Positions 35,524 through 48,792 of a DNA stretch of 64,000 nucleotides are shown piece after piece. The DNA lies in contig NW_026961102.1 of the NCBI RefSeq assembly GCF_021018805.1, positions 58,501-122,500 of the forward strand. The letters are read 5' to 3'. The notes beneath the pieces were generated by a model. The model saw only the letters and a program-made list of their open reading frames with translations, was not told the DNA's origin and searched no databases. The stretch is from Prinia subflava. Its lineage: Eukaryota; Chordata; Aves; Passeriformes; Cisticolidae. How positions within the stretch are numbered: position 1 is the first letter of the stretch; each line of letters begins with the position of its first letter. A program made the translations under genes and the position numbers.

Positions 35524-37265
35524 TTGCTGTTGCTGTGTTGGTTTTCTCAAGACACAAGTCCTGTTGGTTGTCTGTGTTTGCAGCAAGCAGAGAAGCTGCT
35601 GCAGACACTTTCTTGCCCCTTTTCCACAAGTGAAGTATATTTTGTACCAGTTGGTGTATTCCTCGTTTGCAGAGCAAGAGCAAAGGTTTTAGGATCTAAA
35701 TTGCTTAAATTCCATGGAAGAGATATGTAGAACACTATGGTTTTCGGTTGCTGTTTTTGTTTTCTCAAGACACAAGCCCTGTTTGTTCTCTGTGTTTTCA
35801 GCAAGCAGAGAAGCTGCTGCAGACACTTTCTTGCCCCTTTTCCACTAGTGAAGTATATTTTGTACCAGTTGGTGTATTCCTCGTCTGCAGAGCAAGAGCA
35901 AAGGTTTTAGGATCTAAATTGCTTGTTTTCCATGGAAGAGCTATGTAGAACACTATGCTTTGCTGTTGCTGTGTTGGTTTTCTCAAGACACAAGTCCTGT
36001 TGGTTGTCTGTGTTTGCAGCAAGCAGAGAAGCTGCTGCAGACAGTTTCTTGCCCCTTTTCCACAAGTGAAGTATATTTTTTATTAGTTGGTGTGTTCCTC
36101 ATCTGCAGAGCAAGATCAAATGTTTTAGGACTTAAATTGCTTGATTTCATTGGAAGAGCTATTAAGAACACTATGCTTTGCTGTTGCTGTTTTGGTTTTC
36201 TAAAGACACAAGCCCTGTTTGTTCCCTGTGTTTTCAGCAAGCAGAGAAGCTCTTGAAGACACGTACCTGCTTTCTCCACTACTGACGTATATTTTGTACC
36301 AGTTGGTGTATTCCTCGTCTGGAGAGCAGGAGCAAAGGTTTTAGGACCTAAATTGCTTGATTTCCTTGGAAGAGATATGTAGAACACTGTGCTTTGCTGT
36401 TGCTGTGTTGGTTTTTTCAAGACACAAGTCCTGTTGGTTGTCTGTGTTTGCAGCAAGCAGAGAAGCTGCTGCAGACAGTTTCTTGCCTTTTTTCCACAAG
36501 TGAAGTATATTTTGTACCAGTTGGTGTATTCCTCGTCTGCAGAGCAAGAGCAAAGGTGTTAGGACCTAAACTGCTTAATTTCCATGGAAGAGCTCTGTAG
36601 AACACTATGGTTTTCGGTTGCTGTGTTTGTTTTCTCAAGACACAAGCCCTGTTTGTTCTCTGTGTTTTCAGCAAGCAGAGAAGCTGCTGCAGACACTTTC
36701 TTGCTCCTTTTCCACAAGTGAAGTATATTTTTTACCAGTTGGTGTATTCCGCGTCTGCAGAGCAAGAGCAAAGGTTTTAGGATCTAAATTGCTTGTTTTC
36801 CATGGAAGAGCTATGTAGAACACTATGCTTTGCTGTTGCTGTGTTGGTTTTCTCAAGACACAAGCCCTGTTGGTTGTCTGTGTTTGCAGCAAGCAGAGAA
36901 GCTGCTGCAGACATTTTCTTGCCCCTTTTCCACAAGTGAAGTATATTTTGTACCAGTTGGTGTATTCCTCGTCTGCAGAGCAAGAGCAAAGGTGTTAGGA
37001 CCTAAACTGCTTAATTTCCATGGAAGAGATATGTGGAACACTATGGTTTTCGGTTGCTGTGTTTGTTTTCTCAAGACACAAGCCCTGTTTGTTCCCTGTG
37101 TTTTCAGCAAGCAGAGAAGCTGCTGCAGACATTTTCTTGCTCCTTTTCCACTAGTGAAGTATATTTTGTACCAGTTTGTGTATTCCTCGTCTGCAGAGCA
37201 AGAGCAAAGGTTTTAGGATCTAAATTGCTTGTTTTCCATGGAAGAGCTCTGTAGAACACTATGCT
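35090..37265 (+). repeat. J cassette, copy 2 (2176 bp)
   Basis: Ten monomers in J order starting 35090, 35308, 35524, 35742, 35960, 36178, 36394, 36612, 36830 and 37048. Differences from J copy 1 include 'cctcgtttgcagag' (35671) and 'ctgttttggttttc' in the B unit. Its first two monomers are also the end of 14-mer copy 3, so the two HORs overlap in register. Confidence 0.88.
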
Positions 37266-39441
37266 TTGCTGTTGCTGTGTTGGTTTTCTCAAGACACAAG
37301 TCCTGTTGGTTGTCTGTGTTTGCAGCAAGCAGAGAAGCTGCTGCAGACACTTTCTTGCCCCTTTTCCACAAGTGAAGTATATTTTGTATCAGTTGGTGTG
37401 TTCCTCATCTGCAGAGCAAGATCAAAGGTGTTAGGACTTAAATTGCTTGATTTCATTGGAAGAGCTCTGTAGAACACTATGCTTTGCTGTTGCTGTGTTG
37501 GTTTTCTAAAGACACAAGCCCTGTTTGTTCCCTGTGTTTTCAGCAAGCAGAGACGCTGCTGCAGACACGTACCTGCTTTCTCCACTACTGACGTATATTT
37601 TGTACCAGTTGGTGTGTTCCTCGTCTGCAGAGCAAGAGCAAATGTGTTAGGACCTAAATTGCTTGATTTCCATGGAAGAGCTCTGTAGAACACTATGCTT
37701 TGCTGTTGCTGTGTTGGTTTTCTCAAGACACAAGTCCTGTTGGTTGTCTGTGTTTGCAGCAAGCAGAGAAGCTGCTGCAGACACTTTCTTGCCCCTTTTC
37801 CACAAGTGAAGTATATTTTGTACCAGTTGGTGTATTCCTCGTTTGCAGAGCAAGAGCAAAGGTTTTAGGATCTAAATTGCTTAATTTCCATGGAAGAGAT
37901 ATGTAGAACACTATGGTTTTCGGTTGCTGTTTTTGTTTTCTCAAGACACAAGGCCTGTTTGTTCTCTGTGTTTTCAGCAAGCAGAGAAGCTGCTGCAGAC
38001 ACTTTCTTGCCCCTTTTCCACTAGTGAAGTATATTTTGTACCAGTTGGTGTATTCCTCGTCTGCAGAGCAAGAGCAAAGGTTTTAGGATCTAAATTGCTT
38101 GTTTTCCATGGAAGAGCTATGTAGAACACTATGCTTTGCTGTTGCTGTGTTGGTTTTCTCAAGACACAAGTCCTGTTGGTTGTCTGTGTTTGCAGCAAGC
38201 AGAGAAGCTGCTGCAGACAGTTTCTTGCCCCTTTTCCACAAGTGAAGTATATTTTTTATTAGTTGGTGTGTTCCTCATCTGCAGAGCAAGATCAAATGTT
38301 TTAGGACTTAAATTGCTTGATTTCATTGGAAGAGCTATTAAGAACACTATGCTTTGCTGTTGCTGTTTTGGTTTTCTAAAGACACAAGCCCTGTTTGTTC
38401 CCTGTGTTTTCAGCAAGCAGAGAAGCTCTTGAAGACACGTACCTGCTTTCTCCACTACTGACGTATATTTTGTACCAGTTGGTGTATTCCTCGTCTGGAG
38501 AGCAGGAGCAAAGGTTTTAGGACCTAAATTGCTTGATTTCCTTGGAAGAGATATGTAGAACACTGTGCTTTGCTGTTGCTGTGTTGGTTTTTTCAAGACA
38601 CAAGTCCTGTTGGTTGTCTGTGTTTGCAGCAAGCAGAGAAGCTGCTGCAGACAGTTTCTTGCCTTTTTTCCACAAGTGAAGTATATTTTGTACCAGTTGG
38701 TGTATTCCTCGTCTGCAGAGCAAGAGCAAAGGTGTTAGGACCTAAACTGCTTAATTTCCATGGAAGAGCTCTGTAGAACACTATGGTTTTCGGTTGCTGT
38801 GTTTGTTTTCTCAAGACACAAGCCCTGTTTGTTCTCTGGGTTTTCAGCAAGCAGAGAAGCTGCTGCAGACACTTTCTTGCTCCTTTTCCACAAGTGAAGT
38901 ATATTTTTTACCAGTTGGTGTATTCCGCGTCTGCAGAGCAAGAGCAAAGGTTTTAGGATCTAAATTGCTTGTTTTCCATGGAAGAGCTATGTAGAACACT
39001 ATGCTTTGCTGTTGCTGTGTTGGTTTTCTCAAGACACAAGCCCTGTTGGTTGTCTGTGTTTGCAGCAAGCAGAGAAGCTGCTGCAGACATTTTCTTGCCC
39101 CTTTTCCACAAGTGAAGTATATTTTGTACCAGTTGGTGTATTCCTCGTCTGCAGAGCAAGAGCAAAGGTGTTAGGACCTAAACTGCTTAATTTCCATGGA
39201 AGAGATATGTGGAACACTATGGTTTTCGGTTGCTGTGTTTGTTTTCTCAAGACACAAGCCCTGTTTGTTCCCTGTGTTTTCAGCAAGCAGAGAAGCTGCT
39301 GCAGACATTTTCTTGCTCCTTTTCCACTAGTGAAGTATATTTTGTACCAGTTTGTGTATTCCTCGTCTGCAGAGCAAGAGCAAAGGTTTTAGGATCTAAA
39401 TTGCTTGTTTTCCATGGAAGAGCTCTGTAGAACACTATGCT
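37266..39441 (+). repeat. J cassette, copy 3 (2176 bp)
   Basis: Tandem repeat of J copy 2 at exactly +2176 bp with very few differences, including 'acaaggcctg' (37948) versus 'acaagccctg' (35772), and 'tctctgggttttc' versus 'tctctgtgttttc' in the second G unit. Confidence 0.9.
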
Positions 39442-40530
39442 TTGCTGTTGCTGTGTTGGTTTTCCTCAAGACACAAGTCCTGTTGGTTGTCTGTGTTTGC
39501 AGCAAGCAGAGAAGCTGCTGCAGACACTTTCTTGCCCCTTTTCCACAAGTGAAGTATATTTTGTATCAGTTGGTGTGTTCCTCATCTGCAGAGCAAGATC
39601 AAAGGTGTTAGGACTTAAATTGCTTGATTTCATTGGAAGAGCTCTGTAGAACACTATGCTTTGCTGTTGCTGTGTTGGTTTTCTAAAGACACAAGCCCTG
39701 TTTGTTCCCTGTGTTTTCAGCAAGCAGAGACGCTGCTGCAGACACGTACCTGCTTTCTCCACTACTGACGTATATTTTGTACCAGTTGGTGTGTTCCTCG
39801 TCTGCAGAGCAAGAGCAAATGTGTTAGGACCTAAATTGCTTGATTTCCATGGAAGAGCTCTGTAGAACACTATGCTTTGCTGTTGCTGTGTTGGTTTTCT
39901 CAAGACACAAGTCCTGTTGGTTGTCTGTGTTTGCAGCAAGCAGAGAAGCTGCTGCAGACACTTTCTTGCCCCTTTTCCACAAGTGAAGTATATTTTGTAC
40001 CAGTTGGTGTATTCCTCGTCTGCAGAGCAAGAGCAAAGGTTTTAGGATCTAAATTGCTTAATTTCCATGGAAGAGATATGTAGAACACTATGGTTTTCGG
40101 TTGCTGTTTTTGTTTTCTCAAGACACAAGGCCTGTTTGTTCTCTGTGTTTTCAGCAAGCAGAGAAGCTGCTGCAGACACTTTCTTGCTCCTTTTCCACTA
40201 GTGAAGTATATTTTGTACCAGTTGGTGTATTCCTCGTCTGCAGAGCAAGATCAAAGGTTTTAGGATCTAAATTGCTTGTTTTCCATGGAAGAGCTATGTA
40301 GAACACTATGCTTTGCTGTTGCTGTGTTGGTTTTCTCAAGACACAAGTCCTGTTGGTTGTCTGTGTTTGCAGCAAGCAGAGAAGCTGCTGCAGACAGTTT
40401 CTTGCCCCTTTTCCACAAGTGAAGTATATTTTGTATTAGTTGGTGTGTTCCTCATCTGCAGAGCAAGATCAAATGTTTTAGGACTTAAATTGCTTGATTT
40501 CATTGGAAGAGCTATTAAGAACACTATGCT
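39442..40530 (+). repeat. J cassette, partial copy (first five monomers)
   Basis: Starts at 39442, 39661, 39877, 40095 and 40313. One extra c at about 39465 ('tttcctcaag') makes the first unit 219 bp. Member 5 ends 'attaag' and passes straight into the linker A unit at 40531 instead of the expected B unit. Confidence 0.84.
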
Positions 40531-41182
40531 TTGCTGTTGCTGTGTTGGTTTTCTCAAGACACAAGTCCTGTTGGTTGTCTGTGTTTGCAGCAAGCAGAGA
40601 AGCTGCTGCAGACACTTTCTTGCCCCTTTTCCACAAGTGAAGTATATTTTGTGCCAGTTGGTGTGTTCCTCCTCTGCAGAGCAAGATCAAAGGTTTTAGG
40701 ATCTAAATTGCTTGTTTTCCATGGAAGAGCTATGTAGAACACTATGCTTTGCTGTTGCTGTGTCGGTTTTCTCAAGAAACAAACCCTGTTTGTTCTCTGT
40801 ACTTGCAGCGAGCAGAGAAGCTCTTGAAGACACGTACCTGCTTTCTCCACTACTGACGTATATTTTGTAGCAGTTGGTGTATTCCTCGTCTGGAGAGCAG
40901 GAGCAAAGATTTTAGGACCTAAATTGCTTGATTTCCTTGGAAGAGATATGTAGAACACTGTGCTTTGCTGTTACTGTGTTGGTTTTCTCAAGACACAAGT
41001 CCTGTTGGTTGTCTGTGTTTGCAGCAAGCAGAGAAGCTGCTGCAGACACTTTCTTGCTCCTTTTCCACTAGTGAAGTATATTTTGTACCAGTTTGTGTAT
41101 TCCTCGTCTGCAGAGCAAGAGCAAAGGTTTTAGGATCTAAATTGCTTGTTTTCCATGGAAGAGCTATGTAGAACACTATGCT
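40531..41182 (+). repeat. Linker trimer A-B-A (652 bp)
   Basis: Starts at 40531, 40749 and 40965. It equals the last three members of the tetramer at 47923-48792. The B unit has private changes 'tttgtagcagttgg' (40866) and 'caaagattttaggacc' (40914). Confidence 0.82.
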
Positions 41183-42920
41183 TTGCTGTTGCTGTGTTGG
41201 TTTTCTCAAGACACAAGCCCTGTTTGTTCCCTGTGTTTTCAGCAAGCAGAGAAGCTCTTGAAGACACGTACCTGCTTTCTCAACTACTGACGTATATTTT
41301 GTACCAGTTGGTGTGTTCCTCGTCTGCAAAGCAAGAGCAAAGGTTTTAGGTTCTAAATTGCTTGTTTTCCATGGAAGAGCTATGTAGAACACTATGCTTT
41401 GCTGTTGCTGTGTTGGTTTTCTCAAGACACAAGCCCTGTTTGTTCCCTGTGTTTTCAGCAAGCAGAGAAGCTGCTGCAGACATTTTCTTGCCCCTTTTCC
41501 ACAAGTGAAGTATATTTTGTACCAGTTGGTGTATTCCTCGTCTGCAGAGCAAGATCAAAGGTGTTAGGACTTAAATTGCTTGATTTCATTGGAAGAGCTA
41601 TTAAGAACACTATGCTTTGCTGTTGCTGTGTTGGTTTTCTCAAGACACAAGCCCTGTTTGTTCCCTGTGTTTTCAGCAAGCAGAGAAGCTCTTGAAGACA
41701 CGTACCTGCTTTCTCTAGTACTGACGTATATTTTGTACCAGTTGGTGTGTTCCTCCTCTGCAAAGCAAGAGCAAATGTGTTAGGTTCTAAATTCCTTGTT
41801 TTCCATGGAAGAGCTATGTAGAACACTATGCTTTGCTGTTGCTGTGTTGGTTTTCTCAAGACACAAGTCCTGTTGGTTGTCTGTGTTTGCAGCAAGCAGA
41901 GAAGCTGCTGCAGACACTTTCTTGCCCCTTTTCCACAAGTGAAGTATATTTTGTACCAGTTGGTGTATTCCTCGTCTGCAGAGCAAGAGCAAATATGTTA
42001 GGACCTAAATTGCTTGTTTTCCATGGAAGAGCTCTGTAGAACACTATGCTTTGCTGTTGCTGTGTCGGTTTTCTCAAGAAACAAACCCTGTTTGTTCTCT
42101 GTACTTGCAGCGAGCAGAGAAGCTCTTGAAGACACGTACCTGCTTTCTCCACTACTGACGTATATTTTGTACCAGTTGGTGTATTCCTCGTCTGCAGAGC
42201 AAGAGCAAAGGTGTTAGGACCTAAACTGCTTAATTTCCTTGGAAGAGATATGTAGAACACTATGGTTTTCGGTTGCTGTGTTTGTTTTCTCAAGACACAA
42301 GCCCTGTTTGTTCTCTGGGTTTTCAGCAAGCAGAGAAGCTGCTGCAGACACTTTCTTGCTCTTTTTCCACAAGTGAAGTATATTTTTTACCAGTTGGTGT
42401 ATTCCGCGTCTGCAGAGCAAGAGCAAAGGTTTTAGGATCTAAATTGCTTGTTTTCCATGGAAGAGCTCTGTAGAACACTATGCTTTGCTGTTGCTGTGTT
42501 GGTTTTCTCAAGACACAAGTCCTGTTGGTTGTCTGTGTTTGCAGCAAGCAGAGAAGCTGCTGCAGACATTTTCTTGCCCCTTTTCCACAAGTGAAGTATA
42601 TTTTGTACCAGTTGGTGTATTCCTCGTCTGCAGAGCAAGAGCAAAGGTGTTAGGACCTAAACTGCTTAATTTCCATGGAAGAGATATGTGGAACACTATG
42701 GTTTTCGGTTGCTGTGTTTGTTTTCTCAAGACACAAGCCCTGTTTGTTCCCTGTGTTTTCAGCAAGCAGAGAAGCTGCTGCAGACATTTTCTTGCTCCTT
42801 TTCCACTAGTGAAGTATATTTTGTACCAGTTTGTGTATTCCTCGTCTGCAGAGCAAGAGCAAAGGTTTTAGGATCTAAATTGCTTGTTTTCCATGGAAGA
42901 GCTCTGTAGAACACTATGCT
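41183..42920 (+). repeat. Short K cassette, copy 1 (8 monomers, 1738 bp)
   Basis: B, C/L, B, N, B, G, A, G with starts at 41183, 41399, 41617, 41833, 42051, 42267, 42485 and 42703. It lacks exactly one 218-bp L monomer compared with full K. Private changes include 'tctctagtactg' and 'attccttgttttcc'. Confidence 0.88.
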
Positions 42921-43354
42921 TTGCTGTTGCTGTGTTGGTTTTCTCAAGACACAAGTCCTGTTGGTTGTCTGTGTTTGCAGCAAGCAGAGAAGCTGCTGCA
43001 GACACTTTCTTGCCCCTTTTCCACAAGTGAAGTATATTTTGTATCAGTTGGTGTGTTCCTCATCTGCAGAGCAAGATCAAAGGTGTTAGGACTTAAATTG
43101 CTTGATTTCATTGGAAGAGCTCTGTAGAACACTATGCTTTGCTGTTGCTGTGTTGGTTTTCTAAAGACACAAGCCCTGTTTGTTCCCTGTGTTTTCAGAA
43201 AGCAGAGACGCTGCTGCAGACACGTACCTGCTTTCTCCACTACTGACGTATATTTTGTACCAGTTGGTGTGTTCCTCGTCTGCAGAGCAAGAGCAAATGT
43301 GTTAGAACCTAAATTGCTTGATTTCCATGGAAGAGCTCTGTAGAACACTATGCT
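41833..43354 (+). repeat. 7-mer HOR, copy 1 (1522 bp)
   Basis: N, B, G, A, G, L, H: the last five members of K plus the first two of J. It is followed in tandem by copy 2 at +1522 bp. Private changes here are 'ttttcagaaagc' (43195) and 'ttagaacctaaa' (43302). Confidence 0.88.
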
Positions 43355-44876
43355 TTGCTGTTGCTGTGTTGGTTTTCTCAAGACACAAGTCCTGTTGGTT
43401 GTCTGTGTTTGCAGCAAGCAGAGAAGCTGCTGCAGACACTTTCTTGCCCCTTTTCCACAAGTGAAGTATATTTTGTACCAGTTGGTGTATTCCTCGTCTG
43501 CAGAGCAAGAGCAAATATGTTAGGACCTAAATTGCTTGTTTTCCATGGAAGAGCTCTGTAGAACACTATGCTTTGCTGTTGCTGTGTCGGTTTTCTCAAG
43601 AAACAAACCCTGTTTGTTCTCTGTACTTGCAGCGAGCAGAGAAGCTCTTGAAGACACGTACCTGCTTTCTCCACTACTGACGTATATTTTGTACCAGTTG
43701 GTGTATTCCTCGTCTGCAGAGCAAGAGCAAAGGTGTTAGGACCTAAACTGCTTAATTTCCTTGGAAGAGATATGTAGAACACTATGGTTTTCGGTTGCTG
43801 TGTTTGTTTTCTCAAGACACAAGCCCTGTTTGTTCTCTGGGTTTTCAGCAAGCAGAGAAGCTGCTGCAGACACTTTCTTGCTCTTTTTCCACAAGTGAAG
43901 TATATTTTTTACCAGTTGGTGTATTCCGCGTCTGCAGAGCAAGAGCAAAGGTTTTAGGATCTAAATTGCTTGTTTTCCATGGAAGAGCTCTGTAGAACAC
44001 TATGCTTTGCTGTTGCTGTGTTGGTTTTCTCAAGACACAAGTCCTGTTGGTTGTCTGTGTTTGCAGCAAGCAGAGAAGCTGCTGCAGACATTTTCTTGCC
44101 CCTTTTCCACAAGTGAAGTATATTTTGTACCAGTTGGTGTATTCCTCGTCTGCAGAGCAAGAGCAAAGGTGTTAGGACATAAACTGCTTAATTTCCATGG
44201 AAGAGATATGTGGAACACTATGGTTTTCGGTTGCTGTGTTTGTTTTCTCAAGACACAAGCCCTGTTTTTTCCCTGTGTTTTCAGCAAGCAGAGAAGCTGC
44301 TGCAGACATTTTCTTGCTCCTTTTCCACTAGTGAAGTATATTTTGTACCAGTTTGTGTATTCCTCGTCTGCAGAGCAAGAGCAAAGGTTTTAGGATCTAA
44401 ATTGCTTGTTTTCCATGGAAGAGCTCTGTAGAACACTATGCTTTGCTGTTGCTGTGTTGGTTTTCTCAAGACACAAGTCCTGTTGGTTGTCTGTGTTTGC
44501 AGCAAGCAGAGAAGCTGCTGCAGACACTTTCTTGCCCCTTTTCCACAAGTGAAGTATATTTTGTATCAGTTGGTGTGTTCCTCATCTGCAGAGCAAGATC
44601 AAAGGTGTTAGGACTTAAATTGCTTGATTTCATTGGAAGAGCTCTGTAGAACACTATGCTTTGCTGTTGCTGTGTTGGTTTTCTAAAGACACAAGCCCTG
44701 TTTGTTCCCTGTGTTTTCAGCAAGCAGAGACGCTGCTGCAGACACGTACCTGCTTTCTCCACTACTGACGTATATTTTGTACCAGTTGGTGTGTTCCTCG
44801 TCTGCAGAGCAAGAGCAAATGTGTTAGGACCTAAATTGCTTGATTTCCATGGAAGAGCTCTGTAGAACACTATGCT
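43355..44876 (+). repeat. 7-mer HOR, copy 2 (1522 bp)
   Basis: Same class order as copy 1, with starts at 43355, 43573, 43789, 44007, 44225, 44443 and 44661. Private changes are 'aggacataaactg' (44175) and 'cctgttttttccc' (44262). It ends where J copy 4 continues with its third monomer. Confidence 0.88.
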
Positions 44877-46618
44877 TTGCTGTTGCTGTGTTGGTTTTCT
44901 CAAGACACAAGTCCTGTTGGTTGTCTGTGTTTGCAGCAAGCAGAGAAGCTGCTGCAGACACTTTCTTGCCCCTTTTCCACAAGTGAAGTATATTTTGTAC
45001 CAGTTGGTGTATTCCTCGTTTGCAGAGCAAGAGCAAAGGTTTTAGGATCTAAATTGCTTAAATTCCATGGAAGAGATATGTAGAACACTATGGTTTTCGG
45101 TTGCTGTTTTTGTTTTCTCAAGACACAAGGCCTGTTTGTTCTCTGTGTTTTCAGCAAGCAGAGAAGCTGCTGCAGACACTTTCTTGCCCCTTTTCCACTA
45201 GTGAAGTATATTTTGTACCAGTTGGTGTATTCCTCGTCTGCAGAGCAAGAGCAAAGGTTTTAGGATCTAAATTGCTTGTTTTCCATGGAAGAGCTATGTA
45301 GAACACTATGCTTTGCTGTTGCTGTGTTGGTTTTCTCAGGACACAAGTCCTGTTGGTTGTCTGTGTTTGCAGCAAGCAGAGAAGCTGCTGCAGACAGTTT
45401 CTTGCCCCTTTTCCACAAGTGAAGTATATTTTTTATTAGTTGGTGTGTTCCTCATCTGCAGAGCAAGATCAAATGTTTTAGGACTTAAATTGCTTGATTT
45501 CATTGGAAGAGCTATTAAGAACACTATGCTTTGCTGTTGCTGTTTTGGTTTTCTAAAGACACAAGCCCTGTTTGTTCCCTGTGTTTTCAGCAAGCAGAGA
45601 AGCTCTTGAAGACACGTACCTGCTTTCTCCACTACTGACGTATATTTTGTACCAGTTGGTGTATTCCTCGTCTGGAGAGCAGGAGCAAAGGTTTTAGGAC
45701 CTAAATTGCTTGATTTCCTTGGAAGAGATATGTAGAACACTGTGCTTTGCTGTTGCTGTGTTGGTTTTTTCAAGACACAAGTCCTGTTGGTTGTCTGTGT
45801 TTGCAGCAAGCAGAGAAGCTGCTGCAGACACTTTCTTGCCTTTTTTCCACAAGTGAAGTATATTTTGTACCAGTTGGTGTATTCCTCGTCTGCAGAGCAA
45901 GAGCAAAGGTGTTAGGACCTAAACTGCTTAATTTCCATGGAAGAGCTCTGTAGAACACTATGGTTTTCGGTTGCTGTGTTTGTTTTCTCAAGACACAAGC
46001 CCTGTTTGTTCTCTGGGTTTTCAGCAAGCAGAGAAGCTGCTGCAGACACTTTCTTGCTCCTTTTCCACAAGTGAAGTATATTTTTTACCAGTTGGTGTAT
46101 TCCGCGTCTGCAGAGCAAGAGCAAAGGTTTTAGGATCTAAATTGCTTGTTTTCCATGGAAGAGCTCTGTAGAACACTATGCTTTGCTGTTGCTGTGTTGG
46201 TTTTCTCAAGACACAAGCCCTGTTGGTTGTCTGTGTTTGCAGCAAGCAGAGAAGCTGCTGCAGACATTTTCTTGCCCCTTTTCCACAAGTGAAGTATATT
46301 TTGTACCAGTTGGTGTATTCCTCGTCTGCAGAGCAAGAGCAAAGGTGTTAGGACCTAAACTGCTTAATTTCCATGGAAGAGATATGTGGAACACTATGGT
46401 TTTCGGTTGCTGTGTTTGTTTTCTCAAGACACAAGCCCTGTTTGTTCCCTGTGTTTTCAGCAAGCAGAGAAGCTGCTGCAGACATTTTCTTGCTCCTTTT
46501 CCACTAGTGAAGTATATTTTGTACCAGTTTGTGTATTCCTCGTCTGCAGAGCAAGAGCAAAGGTTTTAGGATCTAAATTGCTTGTTTTCCATGGAAGAGC
46601 TCTGTAGAACACTATGCT
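44443..46618 (+). repeat. J cassette, copy 4 (2176 bp)
   Basis: Ten J monomers; the first two are shared with the end of 7-mer copy 2. 'ctcaggacacaag' at 45335 is a private change. Member 7 has 'cagacactttcttgcc' where J copies 1-3 have 'cagacagtttcttgcc'. Confidence 0.87.
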
Positions 46619-47922
46619 TTGCTGTTGCTGTGTTGGTTTTCTCAAGACACAAGTCCTGTTGGTTGTCTGTGTTTGCAGCAAGCAGAGAAGCTGCTGCAGA
46701 CACTTTCTTGCCCCTTTTCCACAAGTGAAGTATATTTTGTATCAGTTGGTGTGTTCCTCATCTGCAGAGCAAGATCAAAGGTGTTAGGACTTAAATTGCT
46801 TGATTTCATTGGAAGAGCTCTGTAGAACACTATGCTTTGCTGTTGCTGTGTTGGTTTTCTAAAGACACAAGCCCTCTTTGTTCCCTGTGTTTTCAGCAAG
46901 CAGAGACGCTGCTGCAGACACGTACCTGCTTTCTCCACTACTGACGTATATTTTGTACCAGTTGGTGTGTTCCTCGTCTGCAGAGCAAGAGCAAATGTGT
47001 TAGGACCTAAATTGCTTGATTTCCATGGAAGAGCTCTGTAGAACACTATGCTTTGCTGTTGCTGTGTTGGTTTTCTCAAGACACAAGTCCTGTTGGTTGT
47101 CTGTGTTTGCAGCAAGCAGAGAAGCTGCTGCAGACACTTTCTTGCCCCTTTTCCACAAGTGAAGTATATTTTGTACCAGTTGGTGTATTCCTCGTCTGCA
47201 GAGCAAGAGCAAAGGTTTTAGGATCTAAATTGCTTAATTTCCATGGAAGAGATATGTAGAACACTATGGTTTTCGGTTGCTGTTTTTGTTTTCTCAAGAC
47301 ACAAGGCCTGTTTGTTCTCTGTGTTTTCAGCAAGCAGAGAAGCTGCTGCAGACACTTTCTTGCTCCTTTTCCACTAGTGAAGTATATTTTGTACCAGTTG
47401 GTGTATTCCTCGTCTGCAGAGCAAGAGCAAAGGTTTTAGGATCTAAATTGCTTGTTTTCCATGGAAGAGCTATGTAGAACACTATGCTTTGCTGTTGCTG
47501 TGTTGGTTTTCTCAAGACACAAGTCCTGTTGGTTGTCTGTGTTTGCAGCAAGCAGAGAAGCTGCTGCAGACAGTTTCTTGCCCCTTTTCCACAAGTGAAG
47601 TATATTTTGTATTAGTTGGTGTGTTCCTCATCTGCAGAGCAAGATCAAATGTTTTAGGACTTAAATTGCTTGATTTCATTGGAAGAGCTATTAAGAACAC
47701 TATGCTTTGCTGTTGCTGTTTTGGTTTTCTAAAGACACAAGCCCTGTTTGTTCCCTGTGTTTTCAGCAAGCAGAGAAGCTCTTGAAGACACGTACCTGCT
47801 TTCTCCACTACTGACGTATATTTTGTACCAGTTGGTGTGTTCCTCATCTGCAGAGCAAGAGCAAAGGTTTTAGGATCTAAATTGCTTGTTTTCCATGGAA
47901 GAGCTCTGTAGAACACTATGCT
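46619..47922 (+). repeat. J cassette, partial copy (first six monomers)
   Basis: Tandem at +2176 bp from J copy 4. 'agccctctttgttcc' (46870) is private. The B unit switches near 47835 from the J-type end to 'catctgcagagcaag', the same junction as at 17180, showing that the two partial copies share one ancestral recombination event. Confidence 0.84.
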
Positions 47923-48792
47923 TTGCTGTTGCTGTGTTGGTTTTCTCAAGACACAAGTCCTGTTGGTTGTCTGTGTTTGCAGCAAGCAGAGAAGCTGCTG
48001 CAGACATTTTCTTGCCCCTTTTCCACAAGTGAAGTATATTTTGTACCAGTTGGTGTATTCCTCGTCTGCAGAGCAAGATCAAAGGTTTTAGGATCTAAAT
48101 TGCTTGTTTTCCATGGAAGAGCTATGTAGAACACTATGCTTTGCTGTTGCTGTGTTGGTTTTCTCAAGACACAAGTCCTGTTGGTTGTCTGTGTTTGCAG
48201 CAAGCAGAGAAGCTGCTGCAGACACTTTCTTGCCCCTTTTCCACAAGTGAAGTATATTTTGTGCCAGTTGGTGTGTTCCTCCTCTGCAGAGCAAGATCAA
48301 AGGTTTTAGGATCTAAATTGCTTGTTTTCCATGGAAGAGCTATGTAGAACACTATGCTTTGCTGTTGCTGTGTCGGTTTTCTCAAGAAACAAACCCTGTT
48401 TGTTCTCTGTACTTGCAGCGAGCAGAGAAGCTCTTGAAGACACGTACCTGCTTTCTCCACTACTGACGTATATTTTGTACCAGTTGGTGTATTCCTCGTC
48501 TGGAGAGCAGGAGCAAAGGTTTTAGGACCTAAATTGCTTGATTTCCTTGGAAGAGATATGTAGAACACTGTGCTTTGCTGTTACTGTGTTGGTTTTCTCA
48601 AGACACAAGTCCTGTTGGTTGTCTGTGTTTGCAGCAAGCAGAGAAGCTGCTGCAGACACTTTCTTGCTCCTTTTCCACTAGTGAAGTATATTTTGTACCA
48701 GTTTGTGTATTCCTCGTCTGCTGAGCAAGAGCAAAGGTTTTAGGATCTAAATTGCTTGTTTTCCATGGAAGAGCTATGTAGAACACTATGCT
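47923..48792 (+). repeat. Linker tetramer A-A-B-A (870 bp)
   Basis: Starts at 47923, 48141, 48359 and 48575; same members as 17264-18133. The last monomer has 'gtctgctgagc' (48718), also found in the monomers before K at 22191, 26975, 30018 and 33060. Confidence 0.82.

Larger units (their letters stand above)
41183..48792 (+). repeat. Super-repeat unit of 35 monomers (7610 bp)
   Basis: Short K (1738 bp) + 7-mer (1522) + J (2176) + partial J (1304) + tetramer (870) = 7610 bp. The next short K starts at 48793 and matches at +7610/7611 through to about 50965. The upstream region 39877-40530 matches 47053-47706 at +7176 instead, because two monomers are missing in the upstream copy. Confidence 0.8.
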
